DNA of 17,852 nt, from assembly GCA_023458835.1 (NCBI GenBank), contig JAEWWY010000042.1, positions 1 through 17,852 of the forward strand, in the 5' to 3' direction. The position numbers and the translations under genes were made by a program. Origin of the DNA: Bacillota bacterium. GTDB lineage: Bacteria; Bacillota; Clostridia; Christensenellales; Aristaeellaceae. Positions 1 through 7,480 of the stretch are shown here, piece by piece. Position 1 is the first letter of the stretch; every line of letters begins with the position of its first letter. Below the pieces are notes generated by a model. That model was not told the DNA's origin, did not search any database, and saw only the letters and a list, made by a program, of their open reading frames with translations.

Positions 1-1
1 C

Positions 2-79
2 GGGGGTACGGGCGGCAGGAGCAGCACCCACCGGTCCTCCAGCGGGCGTATCCACGGCGGCGGTTCGCGCAAGTTTTAG
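2..79 (+). CDS. C-terminal end of a Gly/Ser-rich-tailed protein (partial, possibly TPM-domain family)
   Basis: An open frame enters from the left edge and stops at TAG 77-79. It encodes only the last 25 residues, which are rich in Gly, Ser, Arg and His and end in SSSGRIHGGGSRKF. Low-complexity Gly/Ser/His tails ending in an aromatic residue are typical of membrane-anchored TPM-domain (YgcG-like) proteins of Clostridia, so that family is my best guess from memory. No folded domain is inside the window. The presence of a real gene end is supported by a + strand intrinsic terminator starting about 58 bases downstream and by the convergent gene that follows. The family assignment is weak; the existence of a gene end here is more secure. 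Confidence 0.45.
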   Translation, partial: GGTGGRSSTHRSSSGRIHGGGSRKF

Positions 80-136
80 CGGTTCCACACATGGGGAGGC
101 CAGGCCGCAAAAGCGATGGGCCCGTAATAATGCTGT

Positions 137-166
137 GCCAGGCCGCAAGCGGTGCCTGGCCCTTTT
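137..166 (+). terminator. Intrinsic terminator of the left-edge gene
   Basis: A 7-bp perfect stem pairs GCCAGGC (137-143) with GCCTGGC (154-160) across a 10-base loop and is followed by CCTTTTTG. The T-run lies on the + strand side, so it would end transcripts of the gene stopping at 79. A second copy of the left arm with its next five bases (GCCAGGCCGCAA) occurs at 99-110 and could compete for the right arm. Confidence 0.6.
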
Positions 167-272
167 TGCGTGCGCCCGGGGGTATGCGCAATGCTGTTTC
201 CTTGCTTTTCCACCATTTTGCCCGCAAGGGTTATGATAGAATACAATGGCAGGGATAGGTTATACTGCTTCC

Positions 273-409
273 AAACATGATTGCGTCGTTGCCCCGGGTC
301 TTTTCGCGCACTACGGCGTCGGCTGCCGCTCAGCGTAGCGCTGCTACGCCTCGCTTTGTCTCCTTGTATTGCGCAAAAATCCCTCGCGGCCATCGACGCA
401 ATAACGTTT
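273..409. repeat. Concentric imperfect palindrome, 137 bp (MITE/REP-like intergenic element)
   Basis: The ends form an inverted repeat: bases 273-288 pair with 394-409 at 14 of 16 positions, including a perfect 9-bp block (ATTGCGTCG at 280-288 against CGACGCAAT at 394-402). The exact centre, base 341, is also the centre of an inner hairpin (GCGTAGC 333-339, loop GCT, GCTACGC 343-349), with scattered further pairs between. It lies between convergent genes. There is no T-run on either side, so it is not a standard terminator. A non-autonomous mobile element, a REP-like repeat or a structured RNA are all possible. Apart from this element and the terminator at 137-166 I see nothing recognisable in 80-419. 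Confidence 0.6.
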
Positions 410-419
410 TCCATTAGTA

Positions 420-1199
420 TTAGCATTTCATAAAATTCGTGAACTTGATCTTATCGCCCCGGTATCTTGATGCGGAGTATTCGACAGGCCTGTCGGCATC
501 ATCATAGGCCAGGTTATAGACCAGGCAAATTGCTTTGTTCTTTGGAATATCCAGCATCCCTGCATCCCGCTGGGTGGCGTTGGCGGCGGAAATTTCGCGT
601 TTGACGACTACAATGGGCGTATGGTAAACATCCCGGAGCGTGGTATACAACGACTGCTCGGCGAAGTTGTAAGCCAGGAGCCCGTCAAACCTGGAAGCCT
701 GGGTATAGGATTCGCTGAAGAGCATAGGCTCCCCGTCCGCCATGCATAACCGGCTCAGGTGAAATAGCTGCTCGCTTTCGGGAATCTGCAGCTTGTCATT
801 GATGGAGGGGATGCCGTCGATCCTTTCAAAAGCAAGCACCCGCGTGCTTGGGGTATAGCCGCAGTTTTTGATGATGGTATGAAAGCTTTCGTGCTTGGCG
901 ATATAGTTCACTTCAATCTTCGGGCGGGATACGAAGGAGCCCTTGCCCTTCATCCGGCTCAGATACCCCTCATTTACCAGCTCCGCCATGCACTGGCGGA
1001 TGGTGGGCCGGCTGACACCCAGCTCCGCGCTGAGCTCCGCCTCGGTGGGAATGGGCTCGCCGTTGCGCAGGATACCGGAATCGATGGCGCCTTTGATCAG
1101 CAGCTTCAATTGATAATATACGGGAACAGGGGTTGACCGGTCTACATTCTCCTTCCAGGAAGCAATAATGTCCTTATCGAAAACCTGTGCGCTCCTCAT
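420..1199 (-). CDS. GntR-family (HutC/UTRA) transcriptional regulator
   Basis: This 259-residue cytoplasmic DNA-binding regulator probably controls the divergent catabolic operon. The N-terminal winged helix spans about residues 24-92 and includes the helix-turn-helix stretch TEAELSAELGVSRPTIRQ and the wing GKGSFV. The C-terminal UTRA ligand-binding domain runs from about 100 to 250 (e.g. FHLSRLCMADGEPM, and VEYSASRYRGDKIKF near the end). The UTRA domain normally binds a small metabolite, often a sugar or amino-acid derivative, which releases the operator. I chose the ATG at 1199 because AGGAGG lies 10 bases upstream; the ATG at 1208 is only one base from that site, and the frame remains open to 1343 without a usable start. 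The effector is unknown, but the divergent arrangement suggests the imported substrate or an early intermediate. Confidence 0.88.
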   Translation of the reverse strand: MRSAQVFDKDIIASWKENVDRSTPVPVYYQLKLLIKGAIDSGILRNGEPIPTEAELSAELGVSRPTIRQCMAELVNEGYLSRMKGKGSFVSRPKIEVNYIAKHESFHTIIKNCGYTPSTRVLAFERIDGIPSINDKLQIPESEQLFHLSRLCMADGEPMLFSESYTQASRFDGLLAYNFAEQSLYTTLRDVYHTPIVVVKREISAANATQRDAGMLDIPKNKAICLVYNLAYDDADRPVEYSASRYRGDKIKFTNFMKC

Positions 1200-1263
1200 G
1201 TGCCGCATGCCTCCTGCTTTATATCTCCCGCACTTGCTGATGATGTTTGTGCAAAAGGAAATA

Positions 1264-1312
1264 TGTAAATACAATATGCCTTTATCATACCGTAAAACGG
1301 AAAAAAACGCAA
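1264..1312 (-). promoter_or_regulatory. Promoter and candidate operators of the GntR gene
   Basis: On the - strand, TTGCGT (1312-1307) and TATGAT (1289-1284) are separated by exactly 17 bases and lie about 85-113 bases upstream of the regulator start. An 11-bp palindrome CCGTAAAACGG (1290-1300) sits in the spacer. A 10-bp palindrome TGTAAATACA (1264-1273) lies just downstream of the -10 box, where a bound repressor could give autoregulation. This was assigned by eye; the promoter is more secure than the operators. Confidence 0.45.
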
Positions 1313-1399
1313 TATCCAGATGAAAATGTATCAAGTTGCACAAGAAATGGTTTGAAATTGATGCATATCAATAAAAAGCATTCATTTCCGGCAAAGGTA

Positions 1400-1461
1400 T
1401 TGCGCAATGTGAGAAGGAAGTGTATAATGACAATACATTAAGACGTATTAAACTTTGTACA
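1400..1461 (+). promoter_or_regulatory. Promoter and candidate GntR operators of the catabolic operon
   Basis: A perfect -10 box TATAAT (1423-1428) lies 17 bases after TTGCGC (1400-1405). A 17-bp dyad, TGTAT-N7-ATACA (1421-1437), covers the -10 box, and a TGTACA palindrome follows at 1456-1461. Both share the TGTA/TACA half-sites seen at 1264-1273 on the regulator side, as expected for a divergent GntR repressor. The resulting 5' leader is about 115 bases and contains a small GC-rich hairpin (1512-1517 with 1523-1528) before the ribosome binding site. I see no other gene in 1200-1552. Confidence 0.5.
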
Positions 1462-1552
1462 TACTTACTGGAGGCTTGAGGAAAGACCGGTACCAATGGA
1501 TGTATGGAATTCGGCGCAATCCGCGCCGGTTCAATAAAAAGGAGGAAAGACC

Positions 1553-2566
1553 ATGAAGAAACTGTCTTTGGTAACGGCCCTGGTTCTGCTTATGTCAAGC
1601 ATGCTTTTTGGCATGCCGGCCATGGCGGAGGAGATGGAACTGACCGTATACTACGGCGCCACCCTTGAACAGATGACCCCTGTGCTGGATGCCTTCTCCG
1701 CGAAGTATCCCAATGTAAAGATCAAGAGCTACCGTGCCGCCAACGAGGAGCTCTCCGCCACCATGGATATGGAGGTCAGATCCGGCAATCCGCAGTTTGA
1801 TGTGGCGGTTCAGGGCAATGGCCCGATCATTACCCTTGCGAACAAATATGACTGCTTCCAGCCATTCACAAGCGAGGCCAACGAGGTTATTCCGGCCGGG
1901 CTTCTGGACGCCAAAGGCGCCATGACCCCCGTCGGCACCGGCTTTTATGTGATCATCTACAACACCAATATGGTCACGGCGGAAGAAGCGCCCAAATCCT
2001 TCAAGGACCTGCTGGACCCCAAATGGGAAAGCAAGGTCGTCATGGCCGATCCCAAAAGCTCCTCGTCCATTTATACGTTTATCTGGCTGATGACCCAGAA
2101 GCTGGACCAGAACGAGTATGGCTGGAATTACTTTGAGCAGCTTCAAAAGCTGAATGTGAATTACGTTGCCAGCCACGGCACCATCGGCGAATTGGTCGCC
2201 ATGGGCGAGCGCGCTGTGGGCATCCAGGTGATGGCGACGGCGGGCACCTCCCTGAAAAAGGGCGATCCCATCGCCATTGTGTATCCCGAGGAAGGCATGC
2301 CTTCGGAAGTCAACGTGGCCGCCATCCGCAAGGATACCCCCAACAAGGCGGCGGCGGAGCTGTTTGTGAACTTCCTCCTCTCCCAGGAAGGGCAGAATCT
2401 GGTTGCCCAGAACCTGGGCTGGATCCCTGTCCGCACCGATCTCGAAGACTATTCCCTGGCCGACGGCACCCTGCTTTCCAGCATCAATCTGGTTGCCCGT
2501 GATGTGGAATGGGTCACCAACAGCAAAGCCGACATTCTGGACAAGTTTGCCCAGATCACGGATTAA
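1553..2566 (+). CDS. ABC transporter extracellular substrate-binding protein (iron/AfuA-PotD type)
   Basis: This 337-residue secreted binding protein captures the substrate for the ABC importer encoded by the next genes. The N-terminus is a classical signal peptide: a basic start MKK, a hydrophobic core and a probable cleavage after AMA at residue 25. There is no lipobox cysteine, which is unusual for a monoderm Firmicute, where such proteins are normally lipid-anchored. The mature part resembles cluster-D binding proteins of the Fe3+/thiamine/sugar-phosphate type, e.g. ELTVYYGATLEQMTPVLDAF at the start and WESKVVMADPKSSSS mid-chain. The pairing with an FbpC/PotA-like ATPase and a fused double permease agrees with this family. 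AAGGAGG sits 7-8 bases before the ATG. The surrounding sugar-acid and deglycosylation enzymes argue that the ligand is an organic acid or glycoside rather than iron. The ligand itself cannot be read from the sequence. Confidence 0.88.
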   Translation: MKKLSLVTALVLLMSSMLFGMPAMAEEMELTVYYGATLEQMTPVLDAFSAKYPNVKIKSYRAANEELSATMDMEVRSGNPQFDVAVQGNGPIITLANKYDCFQPFTSEANEVIPAGLLDAKGAMTPVGTGFYVIIYNTNMVTAEEAPKSFKDLLDPKWESKVVMADPKSSSSIYTFIWLMTQKLDQNEYGWNYFEQLQKLNVNYVASHGTIGELVAMGERAVGIQVMATAGTSLKKGDPIAIVYPEEGMPSEVNVAAIRKDTPNKAAAELFVNFLLSQEGQNLVAQNLGWIPVRTDLEDYSLADGTLLSSINLVARDVEWVTNSKADILDKFAQITD

Positions 2567-2592
2567 TCCCTGCGCCATAAGCTGCGGGCAGC

Positions 2593-2627
2593 GCTGCGCC
2601 GGCGCGCCTTGGGCACGCCGGCGCAGC
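2593..2627 (+). promoter_or_regulatory. Intra-operon mRNA hairpin after the binding-protein gene
   Basis: A perfect 12-bp GC-rich stem (2593-2604 with 2616-2627, arm GCTGCGCCGGCG) and an 11-base loop lie in the gap between the binding-protein gene and the ATPase gene. No T-run follows, so it is not a full terminator. Stems at this position in transporter operons often protect the upstream mRNA from 3' decay or partly attenuate read-through, giving more binding protein than ATPase. That role is inferred. Confidence 0.6.
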
Positions 2628-2652
2628 CATGCGAAGGGAGAAGGATGGTACC

Positions 2653-3744
2653 ATGAGCGGAGATAAACTGGTCATACAGGATTTGGTTAAGCAGTTTGGC
2701 TCTGTAACGGCGGTGGATCATATCAACCTGTCCATTGCTCCGGGCAAATTGTTTTCCTTTCTCGGTCCCAGCGGATGCGGCAAAACCACGACGCTGCGCA
2801 TGATCGCGGGGCTTGAGACGCCGGACGGCGGCGAGATCCTTGTGGACGGGCAGGTGCTTTCAGACAGGAAGCGCGTGACCCTTCCCGAGAAGAGAAACAT
2901 GGGCATGGTTTTCCAAAGCTATGCGGTATGGCCCCATATGACCGTATGGGATAACGTGGCCTATGGCCTTGCCATCAAGAAAATCGCCAGGAGTGAAATG
3001 GAAAAGAAGGTGCGGGAAACCTTGGGCATGGTCGGCCTGTATGATTACCGGGACCGCTTTCCCACCCAGCTTTCCGGCGGGCAGCAGCAGCGCGTGGCGC
3101 TGGCCCGCGCACTGGCCAACGAACCGGCCATCCTGCTCCTGGATGAGCCGCTGTGCAACCTGGATGCCAAGCTGCGTGAAAACATGCGCTTTGAAATCCG
3201 CAATCTCCAGCAGCGCCTGAACATTACCGCTGTATATGTTACCCACTCCCAGGATGAGGCGCTGGCTGTATCCGATGAAATCGTGATTATGCGCTCCGGA
3301 AAGATTCTGCAGATGGGCGCCCCCGAAGAGATTTATGCAAAGCCCAACTGCAGCTTTGTGGCGGATTTTATTGGCCTGATCAACGAGATGAACGCCACGG
3401 TAGCCGCTGTGGAATCCGACGGATATGTGGTGCGCCTTTCCAGCGGGCAGACCCTGATGGCGGCCAAGGACGGCAAGGGCTGGAAGGCCGGCGATGCCTG
3501 CAAGGTACTGGTCCGCCCGGAAAATATCGTCTTTGACGCCTGGGATCAGACGAAAACCTATAACACCATGAAAGCTCGCGTGGAACGTGTGAGCTTTACC
3601 GGCAGCATCGTGAATTATTTCCTGCACTTTGACGGCCTTGAAGCCAGCTACCGCGTGCAGACAACCCCGCCGGTACGCTTCAGCGAAGGCCAGGAGGCGG
3701 TTTGCAAGTTCACACCCGAGGCTTGTATTCTCACCCAAGATTGA
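2653..3744 (+). CDS. ABC transporter ATP-binding protein (PotA/FbpC-like, with TOBE domain)
   Basis: This 363-residue ATPase powers the importer from the cytoplasmic face of the membrane. All nucleotide-binding motifs are present: Walker A GPSGCGKTT (38-46), Q-loop Gln88, signature LSGGQQQR (140-147), Walker B ILLLDEP (160-166) and switch His198. The C-terminal third (about 240-360) is a TOBE-type regulatory region containing VLVRPENI. Length and layout match the spermidine/iron/sugar-importer class. I chose the ATG at 2653 because AAGGA lies 7 bases upstream; an earlier in-frame ATG at 2629 lacks a good site. Its partner permease gene is not adjacent: the dehydratase gene lies between them. 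Confidence 0.93.
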   Translation: MSGDKLVIQDLVKQFGSVTAVDHINLSIAPGKLFSFLGPSGCGKTTTLRMIAGLETPDGGEILVDGQVLSDRKRVTLPEKRNMGMVFQSYAVWPHMTVWDNVAYGLAIKKIARSEMEKKVRETLGMVGLYDYRDRFPTQLSGGQQQRVALARALANEPAILLLDEPLCNLDAKLRENMRFEIRNLQQRLNITAVYVTHSQDEALAVSDEIVIMRSGKILQMGAPEEIYAKPNCSFVADFIGLINEMNATVAAVESDGYVVRLSSGQTLMAAKDGKGWKAGDACKVLVRPENIVFDAWDQTKTYNTMKARVERVSFTGSIVNYFLHFDGLEASYRVQTTPPVRFSEGQEAVCKFTPEACILTQD

Positions 3745-3761
3745 TAAAGGCAGGAAAAGGC

Positions 3762-4850
3762 ATGAAGATTACCGATGTCAAAACCAGGCTTCTGCACACA
3801 CCGGTGGAGACCGCGCTGCTGAACAAAACGAAATCCCGGGCCTATATGGAAATTATTCTGGTAACCGTTGAGACGGACGAGGGCATAACAGGGCACGGTT
3901 ATACCTACACGGACGGCTTTGGGGGCACAGCCATCAAAACGCTGCTGGATACGGACATCCGCACCCTGATCCTTGGCAGGGACCCCATGGATGTAAAAGC
4001 CATTGTGGCGGATGTTTTGTGGGAGATCCGCCAGGCGGGCTTTGCGGGCATCACGGTGCTGGGCGTAGCCGGCATGGATTTGGCCCTGTGGGATATTTAC
4101 AGCAAAGCGGCCGGACTGCCCATTGGCAAAATTCTGGGCCAGTACCGGGACAAGGTGCCCATGTATGCCAGCGTGGCCGGCTGGATCGGCCTCCCGGTGG
4201 AGGAGATGGTGGAGCGGGCCAGGGAGCTTGTGGCGGGAAAGGGTATGCTGGGCATCAAGATCCAGGTGGGGAGGGGCCCGCTGGAGCGGGATGCCATGCG
4301 CCTTGAAAAGCTGCGGGAAGCGCTGGGCAGGGATGCCAAGCTGTTCATCGACGCCAATACCATTTTGGATGTGCCCACCGCCATCCGCCTGGGCAAGCGC
4401 CTTCAGGAATACGATATCTTCTGGCTGGAGGAGCCCATCTCCATTCGGGATCCGGACGGCCACGGGCTTATTAGCCGCCATATGGATATTCCGCTGGCAA
4501 CGGGCGAAAATTTCTTCGGCATTCATGACTGCGATGAGTATATCCGCCGCCGCCTGGTCTCCTACATGCAGGCGGATGTCATTCGCGTGGGCGGCATTAC
4601 CGAATGGATGCGCATCGCCGCTCTGGCGGATGCCTTCCATATCAAAATGTCCCCCCATTTCGTGATGGAGTTGACCACGGAGGTGCAGTGCTGCGTGCAA
4701 AACGCCCTCTTCGTGGAATACATCCCCTGGTTTCAGAAGTTCTTTGTGGATCCCATCCGCACCGAGAACGGTTTTGCCTGCGCCAGGCAGAAGCCGGGCC
4801 TTGGCCTGGAGTTCAAGGAGTCCGTGATAGAACAATACGCGATCGATTGA
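3762..4850 (+). CDS. Enolase-superfamily (mandelate racemase/muconate lactonizing enzyme group) sugar-acid dehydratase
   Basis: This 362-residue cytoplasmic enzyme has the superfamily's N-terminal capping domain (about 1-125) and C-terminal barrel. The Mg2+ ligands are Asp197 (FIDAN), Glu223 or Glu224 (WLEEP) and Glu249 (ATGEN). The His-Asp dyad of the mandelate racemase subgroup is visible as His299 (MSPHF) and Asp272 (ADVIRVGG). The usual second-strand KxK pair reads Lys166-Ile-Gln168, so the lysine that normally acts as one of the two bases is missing. A His299-based one-base dehydration of a sugar acid to a 2-keto-3-deoxy acid is therefore more likely than racemisation. The aldolase-family gene two genes downstream fits as the next step. 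The gene lies 17 bases after the ATPase gene and before the permease gene. The substrate is unknown. Confidence 0.87.
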   Translation: MKITDVKTRLLHTPVETALLNKTKSRAYMEIILVTVETDEGITGHGYTYTDGFGGTAIKTLLDTDIRTLILGRDPMDVKAIVADVLWEIRQAGFAGITVLGVAGMDLALWDIYSKAAGLPIGKILGQYRDKVPMYASVAGWIGLPVEEMVERARELVAGKGMLGIKIQVGRGPLERDAMRLEKLREALGRDAKLFIDANTILDVPTAIRLGKRLQEYDIFWLEEPISIRDPDGHGLISRHMDIPLATGENFFGIHDCDEYIRRRLVSYMQADVIRVGGITEWMRIAALADAFHIKMSPHFVMELTTEVQCCVQNALFVEYIPWFQKFFVDPIRTENGFACARQKPGLGLEFKESVIEQYAID

Positions 4851-4863
4851 TTGGGTGAAGGAT

Positions 4864-6564
4864 ATGCAGGATAGGAATCCGGGAAAAAAGAGAAGCTTTC
4901 AGCCAAGCTTCATATTGTTCGTCCTCGTTTGCCTGGTCATTGTGGCGCTGGTCCTGGTGCCCATCGGCTTTATGGTGTATGAAAGCGTTACGGCGGATGC
5001 GGGCGGGTTCACGCTGCAAAACTTTATCAAATATTTCAAGCGCAGCAGCGTCGTGGAATCCCTTTTCAACACGCTGCTGGTGGCTGCGGGCATTGGTTCG
5101 CTGGGGTCGCTGCTGGGCGTTACGCTGGCATTCGGCGTGAGCCGCACCAACATGCGGTTCAAGACGCTGGTAAAGAGCACCATCATCGTGGCGATCATGA
5201 CGCCTCCGTTTTTGATCACGCTGGCCTATATTATTTTGGCGGGTCCCAATGTGGGCTATGTCAACCAGTTTCTCCGGTGGCTGCTGGGCCTGTCCGCCAC
5301 CTACGGCCCCATCAATATTTATTCCGTGTGGTCGCTGGTGATCCTTGGCCTGCCCCAGGGCATTGCCACCATCTTCATGATGGTGTTCCCGGCGCTGGAA
5401 AACATGGACCCCTATCTGGAGGAGGCTGGCCGCATGTCGGGCGCCAGCTCGCGCCGCACAGCCCTGCAGATCACCATTCCGCTGGTAAAACCGGCGGTGC
5501 TTTCGGGGCTGATCCTCTCCTTTGGTCAATCCCTGGCCTTATACGGCGTGCCCCGCATGCTCAACATCAATGTGCTTACCACCAAAATCCGCGAATCCAT
5601 TACGGTCATGGATTTTAAAATGGGAGCCGTGCTCTCCGTGACCGTCACGGCGCTTTCCATGCTGGCGGTCTTCCTGTACAGGCGCACAATCCGCTCCAGC
5701 AAGAAATACTCCACCATTTCCGCAAAAGGCTTCCGCCCCAGCGTGATGAAGCTGGGCAAATCCCGCCACCTGTTTTCGGCGCTGGGGATCACCTACGCGC
5801 TGTTTGGCTTTTTGATCCCCTATGCCATGCTGCTGCTGGCGTCCTTTATGAAGACGGTGGGCAACGGCTTTGCCCCCGGCAATTTCACCTTGGGCAACTA
5901 TGTATCGCTGATCCACAGCAAGGTGGCGATTACAGCTTTCAAAAACAGCGTGTTCCTGGGCGTCATGACGGCTACCTGCGTGGTATTCCTGGGCTTGATC
6001 GCCTCCTTCGTCATTGTCCGCACCAGGGTGCGGGGCAGGGCGGTGCTGGAATACCTGTGCAACATGCCATCGGGCATATCGGGCACGGCGCTGGCCATGG
6101 GCCTGATCTTCATGTACCTGAGCTTTCCGCTGAACCAACTGAAGCTTTACGGCACCATCGGCCTGCTGCTGGTGGCCTATGTCACCCGCATGCTGCCTTC
6201 CGGCGCGCGCTATTGCCAGTCGGCGCTGATCCAGATCAATACGGAGCTGGAGGAAGCCTCCCGCATTTCCGGCGCGTCCTGGGGGAGAACCACATGGAAG
6301 GTGACCATCCCGCTGGCCAGGACCGGCCTCATCTATGCATGGATCCTCACCTTTGTTATGGCCTTTCCGGAATTGAGCAGCTCGGTGATGCTGCGCAATG
6401 CGGGCACGGATGTGGTAGCCACAGCCATCCTGGACCTTTGGGACGGCGCGGGAGGCCTGCCCCAGGCGGCGGCCTTTGGAACGGTGGTATTCATGATCGT
6501 CACCATGCTTGTGCTGTTGGCGCAAAAGCTGTCCGGCCAGTCGCTGCTGGACCGCTCGAAATGA
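4864..6564 (+). CDS. Fused double-domain ABC transporter permease (FbpB/AfuB-like)
   Basis: This 566-residue inner-membrane protein carries two BPD_transp_1 domains in one chain, so it should form the whole channel alone. Many hydrophobic segments are visible, about twelve in all. Each half contains an EAA loop that docks on the ATPase: one near residues 185-210 (LEEAGRMSGASSRRT) and one near 462-487 (LEEASRISGASWGRTT). The near-identical loops show the internal duplication. This single-chain form is typical of Fe3+, 2-aminoethylphosphonate and sugar-phosphate importers. The start is uncertain: GTG at 4855 has no clear ribosome binding site, while ATG at 4864 has GAAGGA only about two bases away. 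I prefer the ATG. Confidence 0.9.
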   Translation: MQDRNPGKKRSFQPSFILFVLVCLVIVALVLVPIGFMVYESVTADAGGFTLQNFIKYFKRSSVVESLFNTLLVAAGIGSLGSLLGVTLAFGVSRTNMRFKTLVKSTIIVAIMTPPFLITLAYIILAGPNVGYVNQFLRWLLGLSATYGPINIYSVWSLVILGLPQGIATIFMMVFPALENMDPYLEEAGRMSGASSRRTALQITIPLVKPAVLSGLILSFGQSLALYGVPRMLNINVLTTKIRESITVMDFKMGAVLSVTVTALSMLAVFLYRRTIRSSKKYSTISAKGFRPSVMKLGKSRHLFSALGITYALFGFLIPYAMLLLASFMKTVGNGFAPGNFTLGNYVSLIHSKVAITAFKNSVFLGVMTATCVVFLGLIASFVIVRTRVRGRAVLEYLCNMPSGISGTALAMGLIFMYLSFPLNQLKLYGTIGLLLVAYVTRMLPSGARYCQSALIQINTELEEASRISGASWGRTTWKVTIPLARTGLIYAWILTFVMAFPELSSSVMLRNAGTDVVATAILDLWDGAGGLPQAAAFGTVVFMIVTMLVLLAQKLSGQSLLDRSK

Positions 6565-6577
6565 AAGGAGGCGGCAT

Positions 6578-7480
6578 ATGCGGATTCGCGGAATTTATCC
6601 GCCCCTTGTTACACCCATCGCAAAAGACGGCGGCCTGGACCCGGAGGGGTTTGAAAAGCTGATCGGCCATGTGGCACAGGGCGGTGCCCACGGCCTGTTT
6701 ATCATGGGCTCCTGCGGGGAGGGCAGCATGGTTTCCCCGCAGACGCGGCTGGAGGCGGCCAAAATCGCCAGGGATATAAACAATGGCCGGCTTCCCCTGC
6801 TGACGGGCGTTCTGGAACAGAGCACGCAGGGCGTTATCGCCTCGTGCCGCATGCTGGAGGAGGAAGGCTTTGATACCTTTGTGGTGACTCCGCCCTACTA
6901 CCTCAAGTATCCCTTTCAGGAAGAGATGATCCGCCATTATGAAAGGATCGCCGGAAGCATAAAAGGCAAGATCGTGCTGTACAACATTCCGCAGTTTGCG
7001 GGAGCCTGCCTGACAGCGAAGACCATGATCCGTTTGGCCGGTATGCCGGGCATCATCGGCATCAAGGACAGCGATCCCTGCTGGGAAAACGCTCAAAACG
7101 CGCTGCTGAAAAAGCGGGAGAGTGATTTTCCCTATATGGCCGGCAACGAGGATACATGCGGCATGGCCCTGCTCCTTGGGGGCGACGGCATCGTGCCCTG
7201 CCTTGGCAACATTTATCCCAGGCTTTTTGCCGACATGCATGCCGAGGCGGGGAATAGGGATATAAACCGGGTCATTGAGCTGCAGGCTTTGGTGACACGG
7301 CTCAGGAACATCATGAAATACGCCGGCAACTGGATCGCCTGCATCAAATATATGGCTTCCAGAAAGGGCCTGTGCAAGCCGTATACCATGTGCCCCATCG
7401 CGCCTGTAAGCCAGGAGGAGGCGTCCGGGCTGGATGCGGCCCTTGACAGATTCGAAGCGGAAACGGGGTATGGCGCATGA
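6578..7480 (+). CDS. DHDPS/N-acetylneuraminate lyase/KDG aldolase-family protein
   Basis: This 300-residue class I aldolase or dehydratase has a TIM barrel that works through a Schiff base. The expected lysine is Lys163 in GIIGIKDSD. The catalytic tyrosine is Tyr135 (LYNIP), and the carboxylate-binding motif is GSCGEG (44-49) in place of the common GTTGE. Length is normal for the family. True lysine-pathway dapA is unlikely, because the gene sits inside a catabolic operon beside a sugar-acid dehydratase. A 2-keto-3-deoxy sugar-acid aldolase or related dehydratase, producing pyruvate or a ketoglutarate semialdehyde, is the more natural reading. AAAGGAGG lies 6 bases before the ATG, overlapping the end of the permease gene. 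Confidence 0.85.
   Translation: MRIRGIYPPLVTPIAKDGGLDPEGFEKLIGHVAQGGAHGLFIMGSCGEGSMVSPQTRLEAAKIARDINNGRLPLLTGVLEQSTQGVIASCRMLEEEGFDTFVVTPPYYLKYPFQEEMIRHYERIAGSIKGKIVLYNIPQFAGACLTAKTMIRLAGMPGIIGIKDSDPCWENAQNALLKKRESDFPYMAGNEDTCGMALLLGGDGIVPCLGNIYPRLFADMHAEAGNRDINRVIELQALVTRLRNIMKYAGNWIACIKYMASRKGLCKPYTMCPIAPVSQEEASGLDAALDRFEAETGYGA

Noticed and set aside
76..426. A 116-residue open frame on the - strand at the left edge
   Set aside because: It runs through the palindromic element and the terminator at 137-166, has no good ribosome site and has an Arg/Ser-rich composition without a domain. It is most likely a by-product of the repeat.
1595..2578. Long antisense frame (327 residues) opposite the binding-protein gene
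   Set aside because: The sense frame has a signal peptide, ribosome site and family motifs. The antisense product is His/Gly/Asp-rich, typical of the mirror of a GC-rich third-codon gene.
1553..3744. Iron(III) importer
   Set aside because: The component types resemble iron importers, but neighbouring genes are all carbon-catabolic and the regulator is GntR/UTRA. No iron-type regulation site is seen.
3648..4835. 395-residue antisense frame opposite the dehydratase gene
   Set aside because: It has no recognisable domain and no ribosome site, and the sense strand encodes a complete enolase-superfamily enzyme.
6578..7480. Lysine-pathway dapA
   Set aside because: Family fold is right, but the GSCGEG motif and position inside a sugar-acid/deglycosylation operon point to a catabolic aldolase or dehydratase.
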